This document shows, piece after piece, positions 1 through 10,037 of a stretch of DNA of 64,000 bases. The stretch is from positions 496,001 to 560,000 of the forward strand of contig NZ_CP113916.1 of NCBI RefSeq assembly GCF_029395455.1, in the 5' to 3' direction. Position numbers and translations under genes: made by a program. A model generated the notes under the pieces. The model was not told the DNA's origin, did not search any database, and worked only from the letters and a program-made list of their open reading frames with translations. Origin of the DNA: Lactobacillus sp. ESL0785 (GTDB lineage: Bacteria; Bacillota; Bacilli; Lactobacillales; Lactobacillaceae). Within the stretch, counting starts at the first letter, position 1. Each line of letters begins with the position of its first letter.

Positions 1-1
1 T

Positions 2-3000
2 GCAACTAATTCAGTTACTAAAGGACAAAAACAAACACCACAAGCTCAAGGCTTACTGGAAACGCTCAATTTGGCAACAACGACAGAATCCTCTGTTAAC
101 GTTGGTTCATGGACTGGCTTAGTTGCAGCTTACAATAATAGTAATATTCATGAAATTAATATTATTAATGATATTCAAGCATTTACTTATAGTCTCGGTG
201 ATATCCGGGTTGCTACTAGAAACTTGGTAATTAAATCTGCAGTTACTGATCCAGATAATCCTGCTGATAATCCACGTTACACGATTGATTTTCAAATGTA
301 TCAACCACGAGACTTTAATATCACACCTAATGTAAACGTAACTTATGAGAACTTGAAAATTTATAGTCAGACCTATTTTGGCTTGATGCAAACAAGTAGT
401 AATACGCGAGCAATTGTTAATTTTAAGGATATTGATTTTATTGGCTCGCAGATGATGTACGTTGGTGCTCATACTGAAGTGCATTTTTATGGCACTAATA
501 CAGCGCAAACAGTTAAGAGTTATACCAATAGTTGGGGAACTTATAATACCCAATCTACTACTCAGCAATTATTTCAATTTACTAATGAAGGTGGCCGGTT
601 AATTTTTGAGGATGGCACTCAATTTACAGGGACAACATATAGTGGCAACGTTATTGAGATGTCTAATGGGTCAACCGGCTTTGATACAATTAATGGTGTG
701 CAACTGGCTAATGATAACGAGGTAATTGTTAAAACTGGTGCTAACGTTACTTTGAATCCTAAAGGTGGAGCAATGCCTGATAGTCCTAATAGTGTTGAAA
801 ATAGTAACTCTGCTAATGGGATTTTAATTTACAGTGGAAAAGGCTTAGTTGACATTCAACGAGGTGGTACGATTAATATCAATGTTGGTGGGACAACTGA
901 TTATACTGGTACGATTAATAATCGTAAGGCTAAAGCAATTAATTTAGCAGATAGCGGCTCGAATTTAACTGTTGAAGACGGTGGTAATTTAAATATTGTA
1001 ACTAACGGTAATATTAGTGATCAGTCTAAAAGAGGACCAGCAAATACTTTAGTTAATATTGGTGGTAATTTAACCGTTGGCAAGAAAGCTTATTTTAATA
1101 TTACTGGGTCCAATATGGGCAACTTTGCTGGCACCTTAATGAATATTAGTGGTACTTCTGCAATCACTGGCAGTGATTTTAGGATCAAATTAACTGCTAA
1201 TCCAGGTACTGGTAAATTAACCTTGCTTAATCCTGGTAGTGGCACGACAATCACTAATCCCGATGATTTCTTGCTTGATAGAGGTTCGAATGATTTAGCT
1301 AATATCATTTCAACAGGTAACTTCACGCTTAACAGTGTTAGATTGAAGCAGCCAGGTGAAACAATTTCTAAGGCCTTCAGAACGTTCGGCTTTAAAGGTA
1401 ATAGCACTGGTACGATATCAACTTTAAGTAATGCAATTGAAGGGATTAGTCCAAGCGATGAAGATGCTGCGATTGCATTAATTAATAATAAAAATTTGCC
1501 AACTTTAGAATTTATTAATGCCAATGAAGGCTTTTTAACAATTGATCCAATTAATGAGAACGATATTACAATTGATGATGATGGTAATGAAATAATTACT
1601 GGTTATGCGAATGAAGGTGATGCATACATTGCAGCAGTAATGCCAAATAATAGCCGCGTGGGTACAGTAACTAGTCCATACCATAAAGAAGCAGATCAAG
1701 GAATTAAATATGCAGCGGTTTCTGCAGCGACTGCGGAAACTAGTGGCGATCATCAAGGTAAGTTTAAGTTTACGGTAACAATTCCAAGTAGTCAGCTTGC
1801 TGGTGTTACATCAGGTAGTGTAGTCACATTAACGGCAACGAAGAATTTCGTTGAAGGTGACCCATCACTTACAGACTCGCAAAATCCGCAGACTGCAAAA
1901 CTCTATTCCGCAGCTGAACTAATACCTAAGCGGCAAGCAGATGCAGCTAAGGCAATTAACGATGCCGCTACAGCAGCTAAGCAAGAAATAAATGCTTTAT
2001 TGGGTTCAGATCCCACTAAGGCACAACCATATCTAGATGCAATTGATGAGTGGGTCACCAAGTCAACGGCTAATGACCCAACTTCGACTGATTCAGTTTA
2101 TGGGACAACAGATAATACTGAAATTACGACGCGTCGTGATAACGCAATTACTGCCATTAATCAGCAAGTAATAGATGCCCAAACGGAGAATGCAGGAGCT
2201 GCCCGTGCTATTGCCAAACAAGCAGTTGCCGAGTATGCTCAAAAGGCTAATCAATATTTGGGTACAACTGAAGATGAAGCAATCAAGGCTTATGTTGATG
2301 CGGCAAATAGTGCGATTGATGCTGCCACTGGTGCAGATATTAATACTGCTGTGACTACGGCTAAGGATAATATTTTAGCTGAGTTTAAGACTAAAGCACA
2401 AGCAGCTGTGACAGCGAATACGAATACTAATTCAAATGAAATTAAGAATACTTTAGCTTTGTCATCAGCACAACAGACTAAGTATGATGATGAATTGCAA
2501 GCAGCTTCTAGTGCAGGTTTGGGTGCAATTGCAGCAGCAGATAATTTAGATACTGCTGGGCAAGCTTATCAAGATGCAAAAACAAATACGCAGAAAGTTT
2601 TTGATACTGCTAATACAGTTTCAGCTTTACGGACGTACAGAAATGATTTAAAGACTGCATATCCAAGTTTGGCTGACCAATTGGATAGTGAATCAGCAAC
2701 CTATGAAGATCAGATTGATCACGGTACTAGTGATTTAGCTGCTGGGAAGGCTGCTCTTGACCAAATCGTCTCAGCTTACCACAGTTCAGCTAAGACTGAT
2801 TTACAAAATGCCTATAATACGGCTCATGATGCATTGCAAAGTAGTACTAATTCACAAGTTCAAGATGCACTAACTGCTGCCCAAGCAAAGATTAATGCAC
2901 TTGATTATGCAACTAGTGAAGCTGATTTAACTACTAAAAAGCAAGAAGCTCAAGATGCAATTAATAAGTTAAATGCTTTAACTGAATTACAAAAAGAAGC

Positions 3001-6000
3001 AGATGATCAAAAGGCAGAATATGCTGCAATGTATCCAATATCTGGATCAAGTGATAATCAAGCAATTGTTGACAAAATCAATCAAGGCATTGATACTGCT
3101 TTAAACGATGCAATTACTAATGTCACAAGTGACACAACTACGAGTGCTAATTTAGAGCAAGTAACGACTGCTGGGTTAGTTGCAATTGACAAGGTTGGTG
3201 CGCAAGAACAGCTTAATCAAAAGTTAAAAGAAATTGAGAATGGCTTGAATAACCTTTCTGGCCTGAGTGCTGAAGAACGTGACAATGCAATTCAAACGGC
3301 TAAAGACTTGTTGACTAATAGCCAACATACTGGTTATGGAGATCAGGTGGCTGCCGCTACAAGTCAATCTGAAGTAAGTGATGCTGTAACTCAAGGTCTT
3401 GCAGCAATGTCTGCTTTACTGGCAGAACAAACTATTGCTTCATTGCGTAATGAAGCAATGGATCAACTGCATACGGCACAAAATAATGCTAATGCAGCAA
3501 TTGACCAAACAAGTTTGAGTGCTGAAGATAAGGCAAAAGCCAAGCAAGATGTGCAAGATCAAGTTGATCAAGCAGCAAGTACAATAGGAACTGCAACTAC
3601 GCCAACAGCCATTGACACTGCCAAAACAACCGCTGAAACCAATATTAATAATATTGTGTCACAGGCGCATAACCAAAATCAGGAATTGCAAACAGCTCAA
3701 AGTGCTGCGATTGGTGAACTTAATCAAGCAGCCCAAGAAGCTAAAGCAGCAATTGATGCGATTCCAGATGATCAATTAAGTTCAAGTGAAAAGGAAAGCT
3801 ATAAGCAGCAAGTTGATCAAAAATTAACGGCGGCAACGAATAATGTTAATGCGGCAACTACTCCTGAAGCAGTCACAAGTGCGGCAACTGCAGGCAAAAC
3901 TGAGATAGCTCAAGTTCAAGCTGCTGCTAATTTGGCCGCAGCTAAGTCACAGGCACTAGCAGAATTGCAGGCAGCTCAAGCTACTAATAAACAAAAGATT
4001 GATGCTTTAGCTGCTGCCAACAAGATTGATGCCGCTAAACAAGCTCAACTCAAAGGTCAAATCGATGACTTTTATGTTGCTGCTGCTGAAAAGGTAAATG
4101 CAGACACAACTAGCACGCAAATTATCATTGATAAAACTGCTGGTATTAACGCGATGAACGGTGTAGCAGTTGATGCAGAAGATACTGCTGATCAAGAAAT
4201 TGTTGCTGCAAAGAATGATGCAATTGATCATGAAGGTGACCCAATTGGCTTAAATCAATTGGCAGAAATGGTTAAGGAACACATTAGAAATGATGCTAAC
4301 TTAGGCCCTGATGAAAAATTAACTTACGAAAGCCAAGTTGATGCTGCATTGAATCAGGCCAAGGCCAATGTTACTGGAGCAACAACTAAAGACCAAGTTG
4401 CAATTGCTGCCACTAATGGTCGGGATGCAATTAACCAAGTTAAAGATGCTGCTGATTTGAAATCGGCTCAGATTGCTGCTGAGAAAGCTTTGCAGGCAAA
4501 ACAAACAGCAGTGATTGCTGCCATCAATAATTTAGATAATATTGATAATGTTGGTAAGGCTGCTCTAATTGCTAAGGTTAATAATTTCTATACTGCTGCT
4601 GTTAACAAGGTTAACAATCCTAACCCAGCAACGATTGCGCAAGTAAATACTGAGCGTGACACGGGAATTGACCAGATGCAAAATGTTCTGATTGATGCTG
4701 GTGACTTGGATACCACGATTAAAGAATATCAAGATAAACTGGATCAAGTTGCTCAAGAGGCAGTTGATCGGGTTAATGCAGCAGACATGACAGATGAGGA
4801 TAAGCAGGCTGCAACAGCAGCAATTAATACTGCTCGCGATACTGCAAAAGCAAATGTTGCTGCTAAGGATAATTTGGCAGACATTAAGGCAGCTGAACAA
4901 GCTGGTGAAACGGCTATTTTGCAAGCTGAAAATGATACAATTTTAGCCGCAGCTAAAAATACTGCCAATCAAGCAATTGCGGCTGCTGTTGCTAATGCTA
5001 AATCACAGCTTGATGATCCAAGTCGGGGCATGACAGAGCCAGAAAAGGCAGCTGCTCGGCAGGCAATTGATGCTGCTGCTGTTGCTGCGAATACTGCAAT
5101 TAATGCTGCATCTAATGTCGCTGGTGTAACGAGTGCAGAAGATACAGGTAAGTCAAACATTTACCAAGTAGTCAGTCTAGCAACGTTAGAAGCTAATAAA
5201 CGGATTGCTAAGCAGGCAATTCAAGATGCAATTGATGCTGCTCAATTTGATGCCGCTGAAAAGACACGGGCAGAATCAATTCAAACAGCCGCTAATACTA
5301 ATATTGATGCTGCTACTAGTTCGACAGAAGTTAACAATATTAAGGAATTAGCAATTGCGGGAATTAATAATATTAAGACAAGCGCTGAACTAAATAGTGC
5401 CAAGGATGATGCAATTGCTGCATTAGATAAAGAATTAAATGGTGATGGTACGTCAGCTAATCTGGGTGTCTTGGCCCAAATTAGCAATAATAATAATTTA
5501 ACTGCTGAAGAAAAATTAACTTACAAGGCGCAAGCAGAGCATGCTTATGATCAAGCAGTTGCTGCAATTAATGGTGCTCAAGATGCTAACACAATTGCTG
5601 CCGAAAAGCACACAGGAATTACTAACATTAATCAAGCACTAGTTGATGCTAATTTGCAAGGCAAGAAGAATGCTGCTAATCAAGAGCTAGCACAGACTGC
5701 TCAAGAAACAACTACGGCAATTGATGCTTTAGCTGTTAGTCAAACTAAGAAGGATGAACTGAAGAGTTTAGTTGCTAGTGAATTAGAAAAAGCACAGAAT
5801 AATGTTAATGCTGCAACGGATGAACCCGGTGTTAATGCTGCTTTAGTATCCGGTCAAACAGCAATTACGAATATTAAAGATCATGGTGAAGATTCTGAAT
5901 TAATAGAAGCTGCTAGTGATGCTAAAAACAAATTAACGGAACATGCTGATCAATTGAAAGAAGATCTGAACCAAGCATATCAAGATGGTAAACTTGACCA

Positions 6001-9000
6001 TGAGCAATATACTGCTTTAACTAATCAAGTTCAAACTGCTTTGGATAACGCAATTACGGCAATTAATCAAGCAACTACACCAGCGGAAGTCAATCAAGCT
6101 GAAGCAACGGGAACAACCGCTTTGAATGCTGTTAGTGCAGCCCAAGCTGTTGAAGAAGCCCTTAATAATAATTTACAGGCCCTGCAAACAGCAGCTTCGC
6201 AAGCTAATACTGCAATTGATCAACTTTCCGGAATTACTCCAGAACAAAAGCAACAGATGAAGGCCGAAGTTGAAGATGAACGTGTTAAGGCTGCTGATAA
6301 AGTTAAGGAAGCTAAGGACAGTTCAGATCCGTTTACTAATATGACTAATGCCAAAAATGACGGTGTTACTGCAATTGAAAATATTAGTAATTTGTTTGCT
6401 GATAAGGCAGAGGCTATCAAAGATTTGCAAGATCAAGCTGCGGCCGCTAAGGAACACTTGACAACAATTGCTAATAATCCAGCGGATGCTAATCATCCAT
6501 TCTTGAGTAGTAATCAACTAGATTCTGCTGGTGCCTTGATTGATGCTGCATTAAATGATGCAATTTCTAAGATTAATAGTGCTGCTGATAGTACTGCTTT
6601 GGCTACAGCTGAGGCTGCTGGAGAATCAGCAATTACTAATGCAACTCTGCCAACTGAGTTGATAGCTGAAAAGAACCAGCAAATTGCTGCTATCAATGCT
6701 TATGCAGCTGCTAAAGATACTGAAATCAGTGGCTTGGACTTAACTGATGAGCATAAGGCTGACTTACAAGCACAAGTTGAAGCTGCTCGTAAGAAGGCGG
6801 TTGACAAGATTAACGATGTACAACTGCCGGCTAATGCTACAACTGCTGATTTAGCAACAGCTAAGACGCAAGTGGAGAATGCTGAAAAGGGTATTGCTAC
6901 AGCAGGTGAAACTGTTAACTTTGGTGAAGCAGGAATTGACAAAATTGTTGCAGTTGCTCATAGTGCAGCAGCTGATCAAGCAACTTATGAACATAAGCAA
7001 GATAATATTAAGCAGCTTGAAGATTACGCAGCAGATGCTAAGCAGAAGATTGAACAATCAGGTCTGCCAGCAGATAAGCAACAAAAGGAGTTAGATGCTG
7101 TTCAAACTGCGGTTGATGCCGCTAAGGATAGTATCTTAACAGCATCTGATGTTAGTGCAGCTGATGCAGAATTAGCCAGTGGTAAAACGAAACTTGATGA
7201 GATTACGACAGCAGCTGAATTTGCCGGTCGCCAATGTCAAGCCCTAGATGCGGTTAAGGATGAACAAGCGAGATTAATTGCAATCGTTAATAAATCAAGT
7301 TTGACTCCTGAACAAAAGGAAGCTGCAATTTCTGATATTAATACTGCTTACGATGGTATTAAGACAGCAATCTTGGCGACAACTAATGATACTGAACTTG
7401 CAGCTGCTAAAGATGGGGCAATCAGTAAGGTTCAGGATGTTTTAAATAAAGATAATGCTCATAGCTATCCATGGTTCAATCACGAAATTGAAAATACTAC
7501 TGACTTAGAAACTAGTTATCAAGGCTTAACTTTAACTGCTGAGGAAAAAGCTAAATATAGTGCTTTAATTAATGATATTGAAGCTGGAATTAATGGCTTG
7601 AAATCAGCAAGTAACTTGGAAGAAGCAGTTGCTGCTTACGATCAAGGTAAGACTGCTTTGAATAAGCTTCTCGCTGAACAAAAGGTCAATGCAGCTGCAC
7701 AAGCAGCCAAGGACAACGTTAATAACATTCCTGATGATCAGCTTAGCCCAGCTGATAAGACCAACTTGCTTAATCAAATTGATCAAGCAGCGGCTACAGC
7801 AATTGCAGCAATTAATGGTGTGACACAACCTGATGGGGATGTTGCAGGTAAAGAAGCCAAGATCAATGATCTAAGTACTAACGCGGTTCAGGATATCAAT
7901 AGTTATCTAAACCAAGGTATAGACAAAGCCAAAGACAAAGCCAAGGATAAGTTAGACGAAACTGCTGCTGCAGCAAATACGGCAATTGATAATTCAAGTT
8001 TGTCAGCAGCCGAAAAGGATGAACAGAAGCAGGCAGTTCAAGATGCTTTGAATACAGCCAAGGATAAAGTTGATGGTGCAACTAATGCTAGTGAAATTAA
8101 TGATGCTTTGAATAATGGCCAAACGGCAATTAACAATATTGTGGCTGCAGTTACCGGTAATCCAACTAGTGGCGGTACAACTACTCCACCAACCACGTCA
8201 ACTCCTAAGCCAGAAGATTCAGTAGGAACTGATCAGACTTTATTGCACAATGCATATCTTTACGATGAAAATGGTAAGCGAGTTAATAAAGTAGTGCTAA
8301 AGGCTGGCTCAATAGTTAAGACTTATGGTACACAAGAGATTAACGGTCAAAGTTACTTTGTCTTGAAAAATCAAGGTCATAAGTACTACTTAGCTGCTGG
8401 TAATATTACTGGTATTAAGCAAAAATTGACGCGTAATGCCTATATTTATAATAAGAATGGTAAACGAATTGGTAAGACTTTGCTCAAGAAGGGTGCACAA
8501 TTTACTACTTATGGTGATCCTGTCAAAATTGGTGGCAAGCAATACTTCATTGTTGGTGCTGGTCAATATGTCAAAGCAGTTAACTTTGGCTTGACAACAA
8601 ATACCAGTACACCAAGTGCTAATGTAGTATTAGCACAAAACGAAAAGTGGATAATGCATGATGCATACTTATATGATGACCAAGGTAAACGTGTTGGGCA
8701 GGCAACCTTGACTACTAGTTCAGTCGTGGAAGTTGTTGGGACAACAACGATTAACGGTCGTGAATTTGCTAAGCTAACCAACGGATACTATGTGGTAGCT
8801 ACTAATATTTTTGGACAAAAATTTAGTCTAATTCACAATGCTTATATTTACAATGGCGCAGGCAAACGGGCTAACAAGAAGGCCTTGAAACGTGGCAAGC
8901 AGGTCACTGTTTATGGTGATGCCGTCAAGATTGGCAGTAAGAAATATTATATTGTTGGTAAGAATCAATATGTCAAACAAGGTAATTTTACAGTTAAGGT

Positions 9001-9013
9001 AGTTCCTTATTAA
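2..9013 (+). CDS. giant SLAP-anchored surface adhesin, 5' end cut by window edge
   Basis: The reading frame is open from base 2, so the true start, and presumably the signal peptide, lie upstream; the TTG at 71 is only the first possible start inside the window. Residues are counted from 71. Residues 1-600 are rich in Asn, Thr, Gly and Ile with repeating short beta-strand pattern, resembling the pectate-lyase-like beta-helix adhesive domain of lactobacillar surface proteins. Residues about 610-2690 are Ala/Asp/Lys/Gln-rich helical repeats of roughly 75 residues of the DUF1542 type, probably a long stalk. A Thr/Pro linker follows, then four SLAP repeats (2723-2980; each with NAY-Y/NGKR motifs) that bind the cell wall non-covalently. 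There is no LPXTG motif. Function in adhesion or aggregation is inferred from the architecture. Followed by a strong terminator. Confidence 0.9.
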   Translation, partial: ATNSVTKGQKQTPQAQGLLETLNLATTTESSVNVGSWTGLVAAYNNSNIHEINIINDIQAFTYSLGDIRVATRNLVIKSAVTDPDNPADNPRYTIDFQMYQPRDFNITPNVNVTYENLKIYSQTYFGLMQTSSNTRAIVNFKDIDFIGSQMMYVGAHTEVHFYGTNTAQTVKSYTNSWGTYNTQSTTQQLFQFTNEGGRLIFEDGTQFTGTTYSGNVIEMSNGSTGFDTINGVQLANDNEVIVKTGANVTLNPKGGAMPDSPNSVENSNSANGILIYSGKGLVDIQRGGTININVGGTTDYTGTINNRKAKAINLADSGSNLTVEDGGNLNIVTNGNISDQSKRGPANTLVNIGGNLTVGKKAYFNITGSNMGNFAGTLMNISGTSAITGSDFRIKLTANPGTGKLTLLNPGSGTTITNPDDFLLDRGSNDLANIISTGNFTLNSVRLKQPGETISKAFRTFGFKGNSTGTISTLSNAIEGISPSDEDAAIALINNKNLPTLEFINANEGFLTIDPINENDITIDDDGNEIITGYANEGDAYIAAVMPNNSRVGTVTSPYHKEADQGIKYAAVSAATAETSGDHQGKFKFTVTIPSSQLAGVTSGSVVTLTATKNFVEGDPSLTDSQNPQTAKLYSAAELIPKRQADAAKAINDAATAAKQEINALLGSDPTKAQPYLDAIDEWVTKSTANDPTSTDSVYGTTDNTEITTRRDNAITAINQQVIDAQTENAGAARAIAKQAVAEYAQKANQYLGTTEDEAIKAYVDAANSAIDAATGADINTAVTTAKDNILAEFKTKAQAAVTANTNTNSNEIKNTLALSSAQQTKYDDELQAASSAGLGAIAAADNLDTAGQAYQDAKTNTQKVFDTANTVSALRTYRNDLKTAYPSLADQLDSESATYEDQIDHGTSDLAAGKAALDQIVSAYHSSAKTDLQNAYNTAHDALQSSTNSQVQDALTAAQAKINALDYATSEADLTTKKQEAQDAINKLNALTELQKEADDQKAEYAAMYPISGSSDNQAIVDKINQGIDTALNDAITNVTSDTTTSANLEQVTTAGLVAIDKVGAQEQLNQKLKEIENGLNNLSGLSAEERDNAIQTAKDLLTNSQHTGYGDQVAAATSQSEVSDAVTQGLAAMSALLAEQTIASLRNEAMDQLHTAQNNANAAIDQTSLSAEDKAKAKQDVQDQVDQAASTIGTATTPTAIDTAKTTAETNINNIVSQAHNQNQELQTAQSAAIGELNQAAQEAKAAIDAIPDDQLSSSEKESYKQQVDQKLTAATNNVNAATTPEAVTSAATAGKTEIAQVQAAANLAAAKSQALAELQAAQATNKQKIDALAAANKIDAAKQAQLKGQIDDFYVAAAEKVNADTTSTQIIIDKTAGINAMNGVAVDAEDTADQEIVAAKNDAIDHEGDPIGLNQLAEMVKEHIRNDANLGPDEKLTYESQVDAALNQAKANVTGATTKDQVAIAATNGRDAINQVKDAADLKSAQIAAEKALQAKQTAVIAAINNLDNIDNVGKAALIAKVNNFYTAAVNKVNNPNPATIAQVNTERDTGIDQMQNVLIDAGDLDTTIKEYQDKLDQVAQEAVDRVNAADMTDEDKQAATAAINTARDTAKANVAAKDNLADIKAAEQAGETAILQAENDTILAAAKNTANQAIAAAVANAKSQLDDPSRGMTEPEKAAARQAIDAAAVAANTAINAASNVAGVTSAEDTGKSNIYQVVSLATLEANKRIAKQAIQDAIDAAQFDAAEKTRAESIQTAANTNIDAATSSTEVNNIKELAIAGINNIKTSAELNSAKDDAIAALDKELNGDGTSANLGVLAQISNNNNLTAEEKLTYKAQAEHAYDQAVAAINGAQDANTIAAEKHTGITNINQALVDANLQGKKNAANQELAQTAQETTTAIDALAVSQTKKDELKSLVASELEKAQNNVNAATDEPGVNAALVSGQTAITNIKDHGEDSELIEAASDAKNKLTEHADQLKEDLNQAYQDGKLDHEQYTALTNQVQTALDNAITAINQATTPAEVNQAEATGTTALNAVSAAQAVEEALNNNLQALQTAASQANTAIDQLSGITPEQKQQMKAEVEDERVKAADKVKEAKDSSDPFTNMTNAKNDGVTAIENISNLFADKAEAIKDLQDQAAAAKEHLTTIANNPADANHPFLSSNQLDSAGALIDAALNDAISKINSAADSTALATAEAAGESAITNATLPTELIAEKNQQIAAINAYAAAKDTEISGLDLTDEHKADLQAQVEAARKKAVDKINDVQLPANATTADLATAKTQVENAEKGIATAGETVNFGEAGIDKIVAVAHSAAADQATYEHKQDNIKQLEDYAADAKQKIEQSGLPADKQQKELDAVQTAVDAAKDSILTASDVSAADAELASGKTKLDEITTAAEFAGRQCQALDAVKDEQARLIAIVNKSSLTPEQKEAAISDINTAYDGIKTAILATTNDTELAAAKDGAISKVQDVLNKDNAHSYPWFNHEIENTTDLETSYQGLTLTAEEKAKYSALINDIEAGINGLKSASNLEEAVAAYDQGKTALNKLLAEQKVNAAAQAAKDNVNNIPDDQLSPADKTNLLNQIDQAAATAIAAINGVTQPDGDVAGKEAKINDLSTNAVQDINSYLNQGIDKAKDKAKDKLDETAAAANTAIDNSSLSAAEKDEQKQAVQDALNTAKDKVDGATNASEINDALNNGQTAINNIVAAVTGNPTSGGTTTPPTTSTPKPEDSVGTDQTLLHNAYLYDENGKRVNKVVLKAGSIVKTYGTQEINGQSYFVLKNQGHKYYLAAGNITGIKQKLTRNAYIYNKNGKRIGKTLLKKGAQFTTYGDPVKIGGKQYFIVGAGQYVKAVNFGLTTNTSTPSANVVLAQNEKWIMHDAYLYDDQGKRVGQATLTTSSVVEVVGTTTINGREFAKLTNGYYVVATNIFGQKFSLIHNAYIYNGAGKRANKKALKRGKQVTVYGDAVKIGSKKYYIVGKNQYVKQGNFTVKVVPY

Positions 9014-9029
9014 TTTTTTACCTAAAGAA

Positions 9030-9061
9030 AAAGGTTAAGCTGAAGAGCTTAACCTTTTTTC
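9030..9061. terminator. bidirectional intrinsic terminator
   Basis: An 11-bp stem (AAGGTTAAGCT paired with its complement) with a 4-nt loop, flanked by A-run and T-run. It serves the adhesin gene on the left and the convergent BI-1 gene on the right. Confidence 0.85.
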
Positions 9062-9083
9062 ATGCAAAATTATAGAATAGAAA

Positions 9084-9794
9084 TTAATTATTATTGTTGC
9101 CGTAACCAAAAATTTCCAAAATGAAAAGGAAAATATTAATAAAGTCGAGGTAGAGCTGCAATGCACCTAAGACGGCGAGACCATTACTTGAAACTTGGTC
9201 ACCATAGTTATTGTAGATTAACTTCATTTTGTTGGCATCGCTGGCAATTAAGCCGGTAAAAATAATAACACCAATAAAGGAGAAGATGTAAGTAATTGTT
9301 GGGTTGTGCAAGAACATGTTGACAATCCAAGCAATCAAGAAGCCGAACAAGGCAGCACTAAAGTAAGAACCCCAGTTAGTTAAATCTTTTTTGGTGAAGG
9401 TGCCAAAAGCTGCCATGGCAATAAAGACGGCTGCTGATGAAATAAAGGCAGTTGTCAATTGCGTGCCAGTGTAAAACCCCGCGATTAAAGCAAATTCGAA
9501 GCCGTAAATGACGGCTATAAGCATTAACATAATTAAACTGGCAACCGGATTACGATTGGCCTTGAAGCTGATGCCCATTGACAAGCCCAAGGGTACCAGT
9601 AAGATGATCCACATCATTGCGACCGGCATTTGCATGACCGCACTTCTAAAGACAGTCATTGTTAAGTAGGCGGTTAGAGCTGAGACCAGCACTGCGACAC
9701 CCATTAACGCGTACATCTTGGTTAAAAAGCCATTGGTTTCAGAGAGCGTGTGAATTTGCCGCCTATGTTCAGGATTAGTATCAAAATTATTCAT
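9084..9794 (-). CDS. Bax inhibitor-1/YccA family membrane protein
   Basis: This 236-residue protein has a short hydrophilic N-terminus (with an Arg/His patch) followed by about seven hydrophobic segments spread over the rest, which is the BI-1 (YccA/YbhL) fold. The conserved late segment with DANKMK and the C-terminal LQLYLDFINIFLF stretch are typical of the family. In bacteria these proteins are thought to act as pH-sensitive ion leak channels or FtsH modulators; the exact role in lactobacilli is not known. A good ribosome site (GAAAGGAAG) sits before the ATG at 9794. It is a single gene, convergent with the adhesin and divergent from the rRNA methyltransferase. Confidence 0.9.
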   Translation of the reverse strand: MNNFDTNPEHRRQIHTLSETNGFLTKMYALMGVAVLVSALTAYLTMTVFRSAVMQMPVAMMWIILLVPLGLSMGISFKANRNPVASLIMLMLIAVIYGFEFALIAGFYTGTQLTTAFISSAAVFIAMAAFGTFTKKDLTNWGSYFSAALFGFLIAWIVNMFLHNPTITYIFSFIGVIIFTGLIASDANKMKLIYNNYGDQVSSNGLAVLGALQLYLDFINIFLFILEIFGYGNNNN

Positions 9795-10037
9795 AGAAAC
9801 TTCCTTTCTAGCTATGATTGTTTGTACTAAATTAACACAATTATGGTTAAGAGTGAAGGAAAAGAATTAAAAATTAGGCTAATCTATTTAAGTTATCATG
9901 TGTACCTAGATCAATTAATATTAAAATTAATTCTTCCCTTAGCCATTTAAAATGTTTAATATTTTTACTACAATACTTTTCTCGCATTTTCATGTAAAAT
10001 AGAAATGTTAATCAGTGTTTGTAAAAAAGGACGAAAA

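Noticed and set aside
1914..8150. CRISPR-like or satellite array in the repeat region
   Set aside because: Repeats are about 75 codons long, diverged and in frame; they are protein repeats. No CRISPR array was seen anywhere in the window.
119..8781. Many minus-strand and one plus-strand ORFs inside the adhesin gene
   Set aside because: They are shadows of a repetitive coding sequence: Cys/Ser/Ile-rich or Ala/Val-rich translations with no starts, ribosome sites or family features.
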